A DNA stretch of 64,000 nucleotides from an uncultured Clostridia bacterium (GTDB lineage: Bacteria; Bacillota; Clostridia; TANB77; CAG-508), in NCBI GenBank assembly GCA_934130355.1, contig CAKOXV010000006.1:24627-88626 (forward strand). The letters are read 5' to 3'. Positions 1 through 8,319 of the stretch are shown one piece after another. How positions within the stretch are numbered: position 1 is the first letter of the stretch; every line of letters starts with the position of its first letter. A program made the position numbers and the translations under genes. Below the pieces are notes generated by a model. It did not search any database and was not told where the DNA came from. It was given only the letters and a program-made list of their open reading frames with translations.

Positions 1-508
1 TTGTTATTGCATCTCTTACTTTCACTTCATTATACTCAATTTTCATAATTTGGCTCCAATATGGTAGTCTTTCTGCAATTAGTTTTTCTGTATTAATCTT
101 TAATAACTTTTTTATTAATTTATCTACATTAATTTTTATTTGGTCTTGTTCAATATTTTTAGGCAAAATTATTATTATTTGTTTTTGTTCTAGCACCAAA
201 TTTATTTTTATTTTGTTTGTGTCTTTATATTCTCTAATTATTTCAAATTCTTCTCCTTTATAATAGAATTCTTCTCCTGTTTCCCACTGTTTTATTGTAG
301 AAACCTTTGACTCTAATATCTTTTTATATTTTTTATAAAGTCCATCTTCCTCTTCCTTTAAAAATTTCATTAATGATTTAGTTGATAACATTTTAGGTTT
401 TGTTATTTCTAAAGTATTTCCTTTAAAATATATCTTTATTGATTTAGAATTTTTATAACTTTTTATCTGTATTGGTATTTGCAGTTCATTTATTTGTAAA
501 TAATTCAT
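1..508 (-). CDS. YgjP-like (DUF45) metal-dependent hydrolase, 3' part missing
   Basis: This open frame begins at an ATG at 508-506 and runs off the left edge of the window, giving about 169 residues without a stop. It lies only 2 nt downstream of the stop of the next gene and is probably co-transcribed with it. The visible part begins MNYLQINELQIPI, carries a GN-x-L-x-I-x-KP strand, a segment EEFYYKGEEFEII, and ends with RLPYWSQIMKIEYNEVKVRDA. This order matches the region just before the RWGSC and HELxH zinc motifs of YgjP-type metallopeptidases. Those motifs would lie outside the window, so the assignment rests on the N-terminal pattern only. Confidence 0.6.
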   Translation of the reverse strand, partial: MNYLQINELQIPIQIKSYKNSKSIKIYFKGNTLEITKPKMLSTKSLMKFLKEEEDGLYKKYKKILESKVSTIKQWETGEEFYYKGEEFEIIREYKDTNKIKINLVLEQKQIIIILPKNIEQDQIKINVDKLIKKLLKINTEKLIAERLPYWSQIMKIEYNEVKVRDAIT

Positions 509-510
509 TT

Positions 511-1233
511 TTATATTTCTATTATTCCTCCATAATCAATTACATCTATTCCTTCAAATTGGACTATATTTACATTTTTGTTTTCTATAAAATTTTTGAT
601 TTGATTATTTTTATCTATTTTACTTAATTCACCAAAAACAATTACATTTTTTCCTATTCTTGAAATTGCCCCACCTATAAAACCTTTTCTATTACTATAA
701 CCTTTCACATTTAATAATTTTATATCTGGTTCATAATTTAAATATAAAACATCTATATTGTGTTTTTTTAATATTTTGTATAACCCTTTGTCTGTAACAA
801 TTGCACTATTGTCATTAATAACTGCAATTGAACAATTCGTATATCCTTGTGTTGTATTTATCATTTCATATTTTTGATTATTTAACTCTTCTTTTATTCT
901 CGAATCTGTGTAATCGAAATTGTGAAGAGCCTTTTTCCCTATTATACATACATTATATTTAATATCATAAGGATATTGGCTTTCTATTTCTTCATTTCCT
1001 TGTTGTATTATTACATTTTGAGCTTGAAATTTTATATTTCTATATTGACTTGGCTCTATGATTATTTTTTCTCCAATTTTACAAGCAAATATGTCTACAT
1101 GTGATGATATTTCTGAATATACTTTTTTATTTTGTTTTATCTCTAATAATTTATAACCAAGTGATTTCAGTTTTTCTTTTTCAAGTTGTCTCATTCTTTC
1201 ATCTATTATTAATTTTTTATCTTCCATTTTCAT
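511..1233 (-). CDS. GME-fold-like conserved protein (DUF6873-type)
   Basis: A 240-residue soluble protein with no signal peptide or membrane segment. Segments SSHVDIFACKIG (about residues 43-54), GYTNCSIAVINDNSAIVTDKG (about 129-149), GFIGGA and the C-terminal YGGIIEI recur at the spacing expected of the pentein, or guanidino-modifying-enzyme, fold of arginine deiminase relatives. I recognise this as the clostridial DUF6873-type family, which has no established reaction. The start at 1233 is supported by an AGAAGG Shine-Dalgarno 8 nt upstream. It sits 4 nt after the COG2509 flavoprotein and 2 nt before the YgjP-like gene, so the three form one operon. The fold assignment is an inference from motifs; substrate unknown. 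Confidence 0.5.
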   Translation of the reverse strand: MKMEDKKLIIDERMRQLEKEKLKSLGYKLLEIKQNKKVYSEISSHVDIFACKIGEKIIIEPSQYRNIKFQAQNVIIQQGNEEIESQYPYDIKYNVCIIGKKALHNFDYTDSRIKEELNNQKYEMINTTQGYTNCSIAVINDNSAIVTDKGLYKILKKHNIDVLYLNYEPDIKLLNVKGYSNRKGFIGGAISRIGKNVIVFGELSKIDKNNQIKNFIENKNVNIVQFEGIDVIDYGGIIEI

Positions 1234-1237
1234 TTCT

Positions 1238-2797
1238 TTAGCCTTCTAATATTTTAATTGCACATTTAATTCCATCAATTGCAGCAGTCATAATTCCACC
1301 TGCATATCCTGCACCTTCTCCACAAGGATATAAACCCTGTACATTTACAGAATTTAAATTTTCTTTATTTCTTGTAATTTGAACAGGTGAAGAACTTCTT
1401 GTTTCAACTCCAGTTAATATTGCATCTTTATCTGCAAATCCATGTAACTTTTTGTCTAACTCTACAATACCTTCTTTTAAGGTCTCTGAAACAAACTCTG
1501 GCAAAATCTCATTTAAGTTAGCTCCTGTTATTCCTGGTTCATAAGTTGGATAAATTTTGCCAAATTCTGTTGTCACCTTTCCTTCCAGAAAATCTCCTAC
1601 TTTTTGAACAGGTGCATTATAATTACTACCACCTAATATAAAAGCTTTTTTCTCCAAATCCTCTTGAAAATACATTCCATCTAATGGACTATTTTTATAA
1701 AAATCATCTATTGTAACATTTACTAATAAAGCACTATTTGCATTTCTACCGTTTCTCGCAAAATTACTCATTCCATTTGTTACTATTGAATTTTGTTCCG
1801 AACTTGAAGCCATAACTTGTCCACCTGGACACATACAAAACGTATAACATGTTCTTCCATTTTTAGCATGATAAACCAATTTATAATCTGCTGATGGTAA
1901 TTTTAGTTTTGGATGTTCTCCAAATTGTGCTTTGTTTATATTTTCTTGTAAATGTTCTATTCTTACACCTATTGCAAAATTTTTAGGTTGTACTTCTACT
2001 CCTAATTCATATATCTTTTTAAATGTATCTCTTGCACTATGCCCAATTGCAAGTATAACAGCATCTGTTTCAATTCTTTTTGAACATTTTACTGCTTTAA
2101 TTTTTTTATCTTCAATTTCAAAATCTGTTACTTGCTCATTAAAAAATACTTGTCCACCTTTAGAAATTATATATTCTCTTATGTTTTTAACAATTTTTCT
2201 TAAATTATCTGTTCCAATATGTGGTTTTGCATTATATAATATTTCTTCCGGTGCACCAAATCTCACAAATTCCTCTAAAACTTTTCTTGAAAATACATTC
2301 GAAGAATTACCAGTATTTAGTTTTCCATCAGAAAATGTTCCTGCTCCACCTTCTCCAAATTGTATATTTGATGATATATTAAATTTCTTGTTTTTTATAA
2401 ACTCTTCAACATCTTGGATTCTTTCATCTATTTTTTTGCCTCGCTCTAATATAATTGGTTTTATTCCATTATCAACTAATATTAGCCCTGCAAATAATCC
2501 TGCTGGCCCTGCACCTATTATTACAGGTGAAAATTTACTTTTTCGTCCAATATTTATTTTAGGAAAATTATATTCTTCTATTTGCTCATATTTCTTTTCT
2601 TTGTTTTTGTCTTTTAGCTCTAAATCTAATGTATAATTATAGTAAATATCTTCTTTTTTTCTTGCATCAATTGACTTTTTATATATATACCAATTTTTTA
2701 CTTCTTCTGGTTTTATTTTGTTTTTAGATATTGCCTTTTGGAACACTTCTTTTTCTTCTAAATTTTCTCTTATTTTTATATCTTTTAATCTTATCAT
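1238..2797 (-). CDS. FAD-dependent dehydrogenase of the COG2509 family
   Basis: A 519-residue cytoplasmic flavoprotein. Residues 1-85 form an N-terminal alpha/beta domain (MIRLKDIKIRENLEEKEVFQ). A dinucleotide-binding motif GAGPAGLFAG follows at 95-104, then ILERGK at the end of the second strand and a GEGGAGTFSDGKL loop near 150. Further landmarks are CYTFCMCPGG with three cysteines, and PCGEGAGYAGGIMTAAIDG close to the C-terminus, the second FAD contact. Length and domain order match uncharacterised FAD-dependent dehydrogenases common in Firmicutes. The physiological substrate is not known. It is the first gene of a three-gene leftward operon. Confidence 0.85.
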   Translation of the reverse strand: MIRLKDIKIRENLEEKEVFQKAISKNKIKPEEVKNWYIYKKSIDARKKEDIYYNYTLDLELKDKNKEKKYEQIEEYNFPKINIGRKSKFSPVIIGAGPAGLFAGLILVDNGIKPIILERGKKIDERIQDVEEFIKNKKFNISSNIQFGEGGAGTFSDGKLNTGNSSNVFSRKVLEEFVRFGAPEEILYNAKPHIGTDNLRKIVKNIREYIISKGGQVFFNEQVTDFEIEDKKIKAVKCSKRIETDAVILAIGHSARDTFKKIYELGVEVQPKNFAIGVRIEHLQENINKAQFGEHPKLKLPSADYKLVYHAKNGRTCYTFCMCPGGQVMASSSEQNSIVTNGMSNFARNGRNANSALLVNVTIDDFYKNSPLDGMYFQEDLEKKAFILGGSNYNAPVQKVGDFLEGKVTTEFGKIYPTYEPGITGANLNEILPEFVSETLKEGIVELDKKLHGFADKDAILTGVETRSSSPVQITRNKENLNSVNVQGLYPCGEGAGYAGGIMTAAIDGIKCAIKILEG

Positions 2798-2852
2798 ATA
2801 TTTTCTCTTTTCTTACTTGTTCTCTTTTAATTAGAATTACTTTGTATATAAG

Positions 2853-2888
2853 AAATTAGATATTAACTATATAGCTAATATCTAATTT
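2853..2888 (-). terminator. intrinsic terminator after the PlsC-like gene
   Basis: AAATTAGATATTA pairs with TAATATCTAATTT around a short loop. On the minus strand the stem begins inside the stop codon of the acyltransferase gene, and the 3' arm ends in a T-rich stretch. Confidence 0.6.
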
Positions 2889-3667
2889 TGTTCTTTTAAT
2901 CTATACTCAATATATTCAATATTACTATTTTTACTTCTTTCAACCATACAATTATAAACTCGATTTCTCAAATCTTGTTTTTGTTCTTGCATAGTCAACT
3001 CTTTATTAGCATAAAATGGTCCATCAATATAAGTAACTATTTTTATTTTATCATTATTTTTTCCATAACTTTGATATGTGTTTGTCATACAAAATGTTGG
3101 AACATTATATTGTACTGGATATTTAAATGATACTGCTTTAAATGGTCTTATTTTAGTGTAATATGGCCATATATGGGCTTCTGGATATATTGTAATTGAA
3201 TGTTTTTTATTTATATGTGTTTCTATTGCATTTACAAAGTTTTTCATTCCATTTTTATTGTTTGGAATTGGTATAGCACCAAGTAATTGAATACTGTTTC
3301 CTAAAAATTTCATAGACACATTTTCTGGGTTTACTATAAAATGGTTCCTTTTAGGGTATATTGGAAGGCTTGGTATAAATACATCAGCAAAAACTTGTGT
3401 ATGATTTGCATATACAAAATATCCATTATTTTTAAATGGTTTTAATTTTTCTTTTCCTATATATTTTATTCTGAATTTAATTTTTCCATATAAAATTTTT
3501 ATAGGCATACTTAAAACATTCTGTAGTAAAAATGAAGCGAAATTCCAAAAAGGGTTTTTATGTATATATTTGTAATTTTCATCAATAGCTCTTGCTTGAA
3601 TTTTCGCTCCTGAAAATTCATCATTTAATTCATCTTGATAGTAATAGCATTTTTTAGATTTCATCAT
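2882..3667 (-). CDS. PlsC-like lysophospholipid acyltransferase with HX5D motif
   Basis: A 261-residue protein of the 1-acyl-glycerol-3-phosphate acyltransferase superfamily, which moves acyl groups onto lysophospholipids or related lipids at the membrane. A hydrophobic segment lies near residues 42-60 (FASFLLQNVLSMPIKILYG). The motif I region is ANHTQVFAD, with H89 and D95, so the spacing is HX5D instead of the usual HX4D. Motif III appears as YPEAHIWPYYTKIRPF. The gene overlaps the end of the GT8-PlsC fusion by 14 nt and shares its operon, suggesting a common lipid product. It is the last gene before a terminator. Specificity cannot be read from sequence. Confidence 0.75.
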   Translation of the reverse strand: MMKSKKCYYYQDELNDEFSGAKIQARAIDENYKYIHKNPFWNFASFLLQNVLSMPIKILYGKIKFRIKYIGKEKLKPFKNNGYFVYANHTQVFADVFIPSLPIYPKRNHFIVNPENVSMKFLGNSIQLLGAIPIPNNKNGMKNFVNAIETHINKKHSITIYPEAHIWPYYTKIRPFKAVSFKYPVQYNVPTFCMTNTYQSYGKNNDKIKIVTYIDGPFYANKELTMQEQKQDLRNRVYNCMVERSKNSNIEYIEYRLKEQN

Positions 3668-5456
3668 TTATTTCCTTTTTTATTGTAGTATATTCAAGTG
3701 GAATACCATAAAAATCTTCATATATATTTTTCCAAACTTCAAAGTTTTGTTCTTTCATAAGTTCTACATTTTCTCTTTCTGCTATTTCTTCATCTGGGTA
3801 AATTGGTTTTGCTATATGAACATAATATTCTTTTCTTGGAAATCCGTCTTCACCAATTATTTCGCTGTCTTCCATTGTAATGAATATAGGTACAACTGGT
3901 ACATTATTTTTTGTTGCAAATTTGAAGGCTCCATTTTTTAGTGGCTTTGGTTTCTCATAATTCCACCACATACTTTGTTCTGGATATATTAATACAAAAT
4001 CTCCTCTTTTTAGTACTGTATCAACTGCTTTCATAAAATTTGCCATTGTTTTCCTATTTGAACTTAATGGTAATGTATCTGCATTTCTAAATAAAAATCC
4101 ATAAAATCCTGGGAAATTTGTATAGTTTCCTTCTCTTATTACTTTATATAGTTTTTTATTTTTTCTTTGTCCTGACAATGAGAATATTTCTTCTATTGTA
4201 AAAGCATCAAATGGATTAAAGTGATTACATGTTATTACTGCACCACTTGTAATTCCACTTAAATTTTCAAGTCCTTGAACATCTTTTATTATTAATTTGT
4301 TGCTTTTTATTATACCATCTAAAAATAAAGCTCCTACTTTATTTGCAAATTTGTTTTTTATCTTATTTTTTCTTTTTGTTTTTAAATAATCTACATCTTC
4401 TGGCATTAGTTCTATTGTTGGTGGATCATTTTCTGCATCAACATCAAATTTCCCTTCTTTTTCTAATTGTTCTATTCTATCTAAAATTTCTAATCTCTCT
4501 TTTGCTTTTTCTGAATATTCAATGTTTCTTATTTTCCTGTCATCTCCAACACAGTCTGATTCCTTTTTTGCCATTGCTCTTAAATTCTTATCTGCTTCTA
4601 TATCTTGAAATTTCATTTCTTCTGTAAAATTATTTTTTATACTTAAAATATAATCATAAAATTCTGTTTTCTTTGCATTTTCCCAAAAATATTCTCCATA
4701 TAATGTGTCATCATAGTGCCATGGTTTATATTGATAATTATAGTGGATTAATTTTATGTCTTCTTCTTTTATTTCATTTGTTGCTGTAGGCATAACATTC
4801 CAGCCTAAATCTAATAATTTTACTCTACCTTTACATATTCTATTTAGGTAATCTTGATCTTGAACTACAGAATATTTTACATTTGCTAATAAATATAAAA
4901 ATTTATCTTGAAATTTAAATTTTCTTAACTCATCTAAGTTCATTACTAACATCCCTGCATTAAAATATGTTTTGTAACTTGCCATTCCTACTACTTTTTC
5001 TACATACTCTTGGAATACCTCATTCTTTTGGATTATATCATCTGGAACAGCTCCTACTAAACTTGTTCCTATATCAATATTGTATAATTCTGCAATATCT
5101 GTTAAAAGCACTATATCACAATCTAAATATATTGCTTTATTATATTGTGGATATAAGTTTGATATAAATAATCTAAAATATGTCGTCATTGAAAAATAGT
5201 CTCTTGTATATAATTTATCTTTTATTTCTTCTATATAATAATTTAAATCCACAAATTCTATATTTATATTTTCTCTTGTATATTTATTGATTTGTTCTTT
5301 GCTTTCTTCACTTATATTTGTACATAGTATTTTTATTACATAATAATAATCTTCTGTAGAATGATCCACTAAAGATTGTAATGTTACTGCTAAAAATGGT
5401 ATATACTTATCATCAACAGCAAAAAATATTGGTATTATTTCTTTATACTTCTCCAT
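3654..5456 (-). CDS. GT8 glycosyltransferase fused to PlsC-like acyltransferase
   Basis: A 600-residue two-domain protein. The N-terminal part (about 1-285) is a family 8 retaining glycosyltransferase: IPIFFAVDDKYIPFLAVTLQSL at the start, the metal-binding YLDCDIVLL (DXD) near residue 113, FNAGMLVMNL, VVQDQDYLNRI and HYNYQYKPWHYD. A charged linker (about 286-370) leads to a C-terminal acyltransferase with NHFNPFD (H412, D417, canonical HX4D) and YPEQSMWWNYEKPKPLKNGAFKFA. The gene abuts the upstream GT8 gene (stop and start directly adjacent) and overlaps the downstream PlsC-like gene. The fusion implies coupled glycosylation and acylation of one membrane lipid or glycan; this is inferred. Confidence 0.85.
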   Translation of the reverse strand: MEKYKEIIPIFFAVDDKYIPFLAVTLQSLVDHSTEDYYYVIKILCTNISEESKEQINKYTRENINIEFVDLNYYIEEIKDKLYTRDYFSMTTYFRLFISNLYPQYNKAIYLDCDIVLLTDIAELYNIDIGTSLVGAVPDDIIQKNEVFQEYVEKVVGMASYKTYFNAGMLVMNLDELRKFKFQDKFLYLLANVKYSVVQDQDYLNRICKGRVKLLDLGWNVMPTATNEIKEEDIKLIHYNYQYKPWHYDDTLYGEYFWENAKKTEFYDYILSIKNNFTEEMKFQDIEADKNLRAMAKKESDCVGDDRKIRNIEYSEKAKERLEILDRIEQLEKEGKFDVDAENDPPTIELMPEDVDYLKTKRKNKIKNKFANKVGALFLDGIIKSNKLIIKDVQGLENLSGITSGAVITCNHFNPFDAFTIEEIFSLSGQRKNKKLYKVIREGNYTNFPGFYGFLFRNADTLPLSSNRKTMANFMKAVDTVLKRGDFVLIYPEQSMWWNYEKPKPLKNGAFKFATKNNVPVVPIFITMEDSEIIGEDGFPRKEYYVHIAKPIYPDEEIAERENVELMKEQNFEVWKNIYEDFYGIPLEYTTIKKEINDEI

Positions 5457-6296
5457 TTATACTTCCTCTTTCATTTTTGTATTATACTCTTCTTTTAATT
5501 TTACGTATTCTTCTAAATCTTTATCAAAATAATAACATTTTAGAACTTTGTGTACTTGTTCTATATTCCATTGTTTATAATTTTCTGTATGTGGATAAGG
5601 CCAAAGAAGCAGTCTTTTGCAAAAATGGCAAATTACTGTGTCTTTTTTGTTAAATTTTGATTGTTCATTATATATTCTTGGCAATAATTTTTTCTTTGTT
5701 GTTGACCAGAATATTGCATCTTGGTCTGCAAATAGCATTTTTTTTGTTTTAATCTTTTCTCTTGCTTTTTCTAATAATTTTGTTTCTTTTATTTTTTTCA
5801 TATTTAACAAAAGCATCCCAGCATTTATATAATCTGGTCTAATAAGTTTAGAACCATATTTTTCTCTTACTGCTGCATACTCATAATCTTCAATGTCTGT
5901 GTTGTACAATTCTGATATGTCTCCACCTGCCATCATGTCTATATCTAAATATAATAATTTGTCAGGAATGTTTGGAACTAAATCTGCAAGTAATCTTAAT
6001 AATGTATATGGTGTACAATACGCATCTTCATTTACACAATTTTTAAATTCTTTTTCGTAGATTTCTGTAACATCTACTTTTATTACTCTATTTTCTGAAT
6101 TTTTGCTTTTTACGACTCTATCTAAAAATTCAATTTGTTCATCTTTTATTTCTGTATATTCTGGTTTTATTCTTGTTAAATTTGCCGTAAATATATAACA
6201 AGTTATTGGCTCTTTTGTTCTATTTGTTATTGATATTAATTCTGTTAGTGCTCCATCAAATACTTTTTCATTTCCACATAATAATAGCTCTATCAT
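5457..6296 (-). CDS. GT8 family glycosyltransferase
   Basis: A 279-residue glycosyltransferase family 8 protein, single domain. Visible landmarks are LLYLDIDMMAGGDISELYN (the DXD divalent-metal motif, D-I-D), NAGMLLLNMKKIKE, FADQDAIFW and the C-terminal HFCKRLLLWPY, equivalent to the H-x-x-G/W-P substrate region of the family. It transfers a sugar from a nucleotide-sugar donor; neither donor nor acceptor can be told from sequence. It is the promoter-proximal gene of a three-gene operon with the GT8-PlsC fusion and a second acyltransferase. Upstream lies a long hairpin element rather than an obvious regulator. Confidence 0.85.
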   Translation of the reverse strand: MIELLLCGNEKVFDGALTELISITNRTKEPITCYIFTANLTRIKPEYTEIKDEQIEFLDRVVKSKNSENRVIKVDVTEIYEKEFKNCVNEDAYCTPYTLLRLLADLVPNIPDKLLYLDIDMMAGGDISELYNTDIEDYEYAAVREKYGSKLIRPDYINAGMLLLNMKKIKETKLLEKAREKIKTKKMLFADQDAIFWSTTKKKLLPRIYNEQSKFNKKDTVICHFCKRLLLWPYPHTENYKQWNIEQVHKVLKCYYFDKDLEEYVKLKEEYNTKMKEEV

Positions 6297-6384
6297 AGTT
6301 CTCCTCTTTTATTATTTTTTCAATATTATTATTTTAACATTTTATTTAAATTTTATCAATATTTTGTTTTGATTTTTCTTCCAA

Positions 6385-6812
6385 GTTCAAAAAACATGAT
6401 TTAACAGTTGGAACTACACATATATATTGAAAACATTTCAAATTTTGGACAAGCTAAACTTTCGTATAAAATCTAAAAATACAACCCGAGCCTCTCTCAC
6501 TCAGGCTCAACTTTATCAATATGTATAATTTGAATAAATTACGAATGTGACTGGAATAGTGTTATAAATTCTTAAACAAAAGTCATAAAGGGTCCTGTCT
6601 TCGGGTATAGTTGTGACTTTTGTTTTAGAATTTGTTAACGTTATGCAAGGTAGCCGAGTAATTTATGAAAAGTATACATATTGATAAAGTTGCCCGTGAG
6701 CATTCCTCGGATATGTACTTTAAGATTTTCTATACTCAAGTTTAGATGCACAAAATTTTCCATTATTCAATATATATGTGTAGTCTCAACTGTTAAGTTG
6801 TATCTTTTGAAC
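6385..6812. repeat. Long hairpin element, copy 1 (variant inner module)
   Basis: This copy occupies most of the 570-bp gap between two leftward genes. The outermost arms GTTCAAAA and TTTTGAAC, then TTAACAGTTGGAACTACACA and TGTGTAGTCTCAACTGTTAA, are complementary with a few mismatches. Inside lie blocks shared with the copies at 12461, 23611 and 46558: GGACAAGCTAAACTTTCGTA, GAGCCTCTCTCAC, GTGAGCATTCCTC and CTCAAGTTTAGATGCAC. The central part differs from all other copies. It is a branched structure with stem CAACTTTATCAATATGTATA pairing to TATACATATTGATAAAGTTG and a CTTCGG loop. No ORF is supported in this stretch. Confidence 0.8.
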
Positions 6813-6831
6813 CAGTAGTTTCAAATAAAAA

Positions 6832-6856
6832 AGCAGAGAAAAATTTTTTCTCCACT
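6832..6856 (-). terminator. intrinsic terminator after DUF308 gene
   Basis: On the minus strand AGTGGAGAAA pairs with TTTCTCTGCT (one mismatch), followed by a run of six T. It lies about 10 nt after the DUF308 stop codon. Confidence 0.6.
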
Positions 6857-6866
6857 TATTTATTTT

Positions 6867-7412
6867 TTATAATATTTTGTTTACATTTCTCATAAAAATA
6901 ATGCTTTCAATTATATCAAGTATTGAGTAAATTATCATTATAGTTCCTATTGTTACTACTATTGTACCTGGATTTACAACTGTATATAATCCACACGCAA
7001 ACATTGTTAATGCTAGTATTAGGCTCCAAATCCATGTAGTTCCACCAATTTTCTTTATTTGAATTGATGTATTTATGCTTACAAAAGACGCATATATAAT
7101 CCAAACACCTATTATAATTCTAAATATAGAACCAATTAAGTTCATATATGCCATTGCTACAATTCCAATAACAATTGCTGTTAAACCATGTATTAATTCA
7201 AAATTATAAAAGTCTGTATTATCTTTTCTTACAAAATAATCTATTATTTTATAAAATCCTATGATAATAAATGTTGCTCCTAATACAGTTGCAATTGCTT
7301 TTACACTTCCTTCAGGCTTGCAAACTAATACTATTCCTAATATTGCAAATATTATTGATTCAACTATTGATGCAAATCCTGTCTTTTTTAATACTTCTTT
7401 TAAATACTCCAT
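6867..7412 (-). CDS. DUF308 (HdeD-like) membrane protein
   Basis: A 181-residue integral membrane protein with about six hydrophobic helices, the repeating AxxxGIxxxxxP pattern of DUF308 proteins (for example SIIFAILGIVLVCKPEG and IVIGIVAMAYMNLIGS), and short charged loops. HdeD of Escherichia coli is the named relative, associated with acid stress, but most Firmicutes members have no defined role. It is monocistronic by position, with a terminator behind it and a 60-nt gap to the deacetylase gene upstream. Function is not inferred beyond membrane location. Confidence 0.75.
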   Translation of the reverse strand: MEYLKEVLKKTGFASIVESIIFAILGIVLVCKPEGSVKAIATVLGATFIIIGFYKIIDYFVRKDNTDFYNFELIHGLTAIVIGIVAMAYMNLIGSIFRIIIGVWIIYASFVSINTSIQIKKIGGTTWIWSLILALTMFACGLYTVVNPGTIVVTIGTIMIIYSILDIIESIIFMRNVNKIL

Positions 7413-7472
7413 TTTGATTTTCCTCCCTTTTCGATATGTATTTTACCATCTAATTATGAAAATTGTGTGAAT

Positions 7473-8267
7473 TTATCTTAATAAATCATAAAAATTTTTA
7501 AACTCATACCCTTGTTCTCTAAGATATTTAATTGAAGATTTTAAAACCAATGAACTGTCATTAACAAATTTGGTATCATGCATTAATATAATAAGTGTAT
7601 TTTTATTTTTTGAAGTTCTTCTTAAATTTGCTAATAATTGTTCATTACTGTACTTCTTTACAGAATCATTATTTAAGCAATTCCAATCAATATATGTATA
7701 GTTATTTTTTTCAAGAAGAGCCGCAGCTTCTCTTTTCTGCGCCTTATTAGTAGGTGACATATATCCATTTGGAAACCTAAAAACTTTAGAAGAATAATTT
7801 TCTATACCAATTGCATTTCCTATTGCTAAATCTGTTTTTCTTACTTCTTCCATAAAATTCTCAGAGCTTTTATAAAGATTAGTATTATTATGGTCATATC
7901 CGTGATTTGCAATATAATGTCCTTCTTCATAAGCTCTTTTTACAATCTCTGGATGTGAATCAACATTTTTTCCAACAACAAAAAAAGTAGCTTTTATATC
8001 TTCTTCTTCCAAAATATCTAAAATTTTTGGAGTTACTGTTATAGTAGGTCCATCATCAAATGTCAAATATGCAAATTTTTCTTTGCTTTTGGCGAGTTCT
8101 TTGATATTATTTAAAAACTCATCTGAAACTTCACTATTTGAAGTTAATTCTGTCGCTATACATTCTTTTTCTTTATACAAATTCGACAATATGATCATTA
8201 GTATAATTGCTATAAGAACAATTATACTTATTATTATTTTTTTCTTTGACACAATTAATACTCTCAT
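7473..8267 (-). CDS. Membrane-anchored polysaccharide deacetylase (CE4)
   Basis: A 264-residue protein with an N-terminal signal anchor (IIISIIVLIAIILMIILSNLY, about residues 10-30) and one extracellular NodB/CE4 domain. Motif 1 is TFDDGP (about 69-74), motif 2 is HGYDH (the H-x3-H metal site), motif 3 is RFPNGY, and motif 5 is LIILMHDT. The first aspartate of the DD pair acts as catalytic base in this family, and the second together with the two histidines binds the divalent metal. The likely substrate is N-acetylglucosamine or N-acetylmuramic acid in peptidoglycan, as for PdaA/PgdA-type enzymes. No operon partner is evident. Confidence 0.85.
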   Translation of the reverse strand: MRVLIVSKKKIIISIIVLIAIILMIILSNLYKEKECIATELTSNSEVSDEFLNNIKELAKSKEKFAYLTFDDGPTITVTPKILDILEEEDIKATFFVVGKNVDSHPEIVKRAYEEGHYIANHGYDHNNTNLYKSSENFMEEVRKTDLAIGNAIGIENYSSKVFRFPNGYMSPTNKAQKREAAALLEKNNYTYIDWNCLNNDSVKKYSNEQLLANLRRTSKNKNTLIILMHDTKFVNDSSLVLKSSIKYLREQGYEFKNFYDLLR

Positions 8268-8319
8268 TTAAACACCCTATTCAAATATATGCTAAAAATG
8301 AATTATCTTGCACTGAGTA

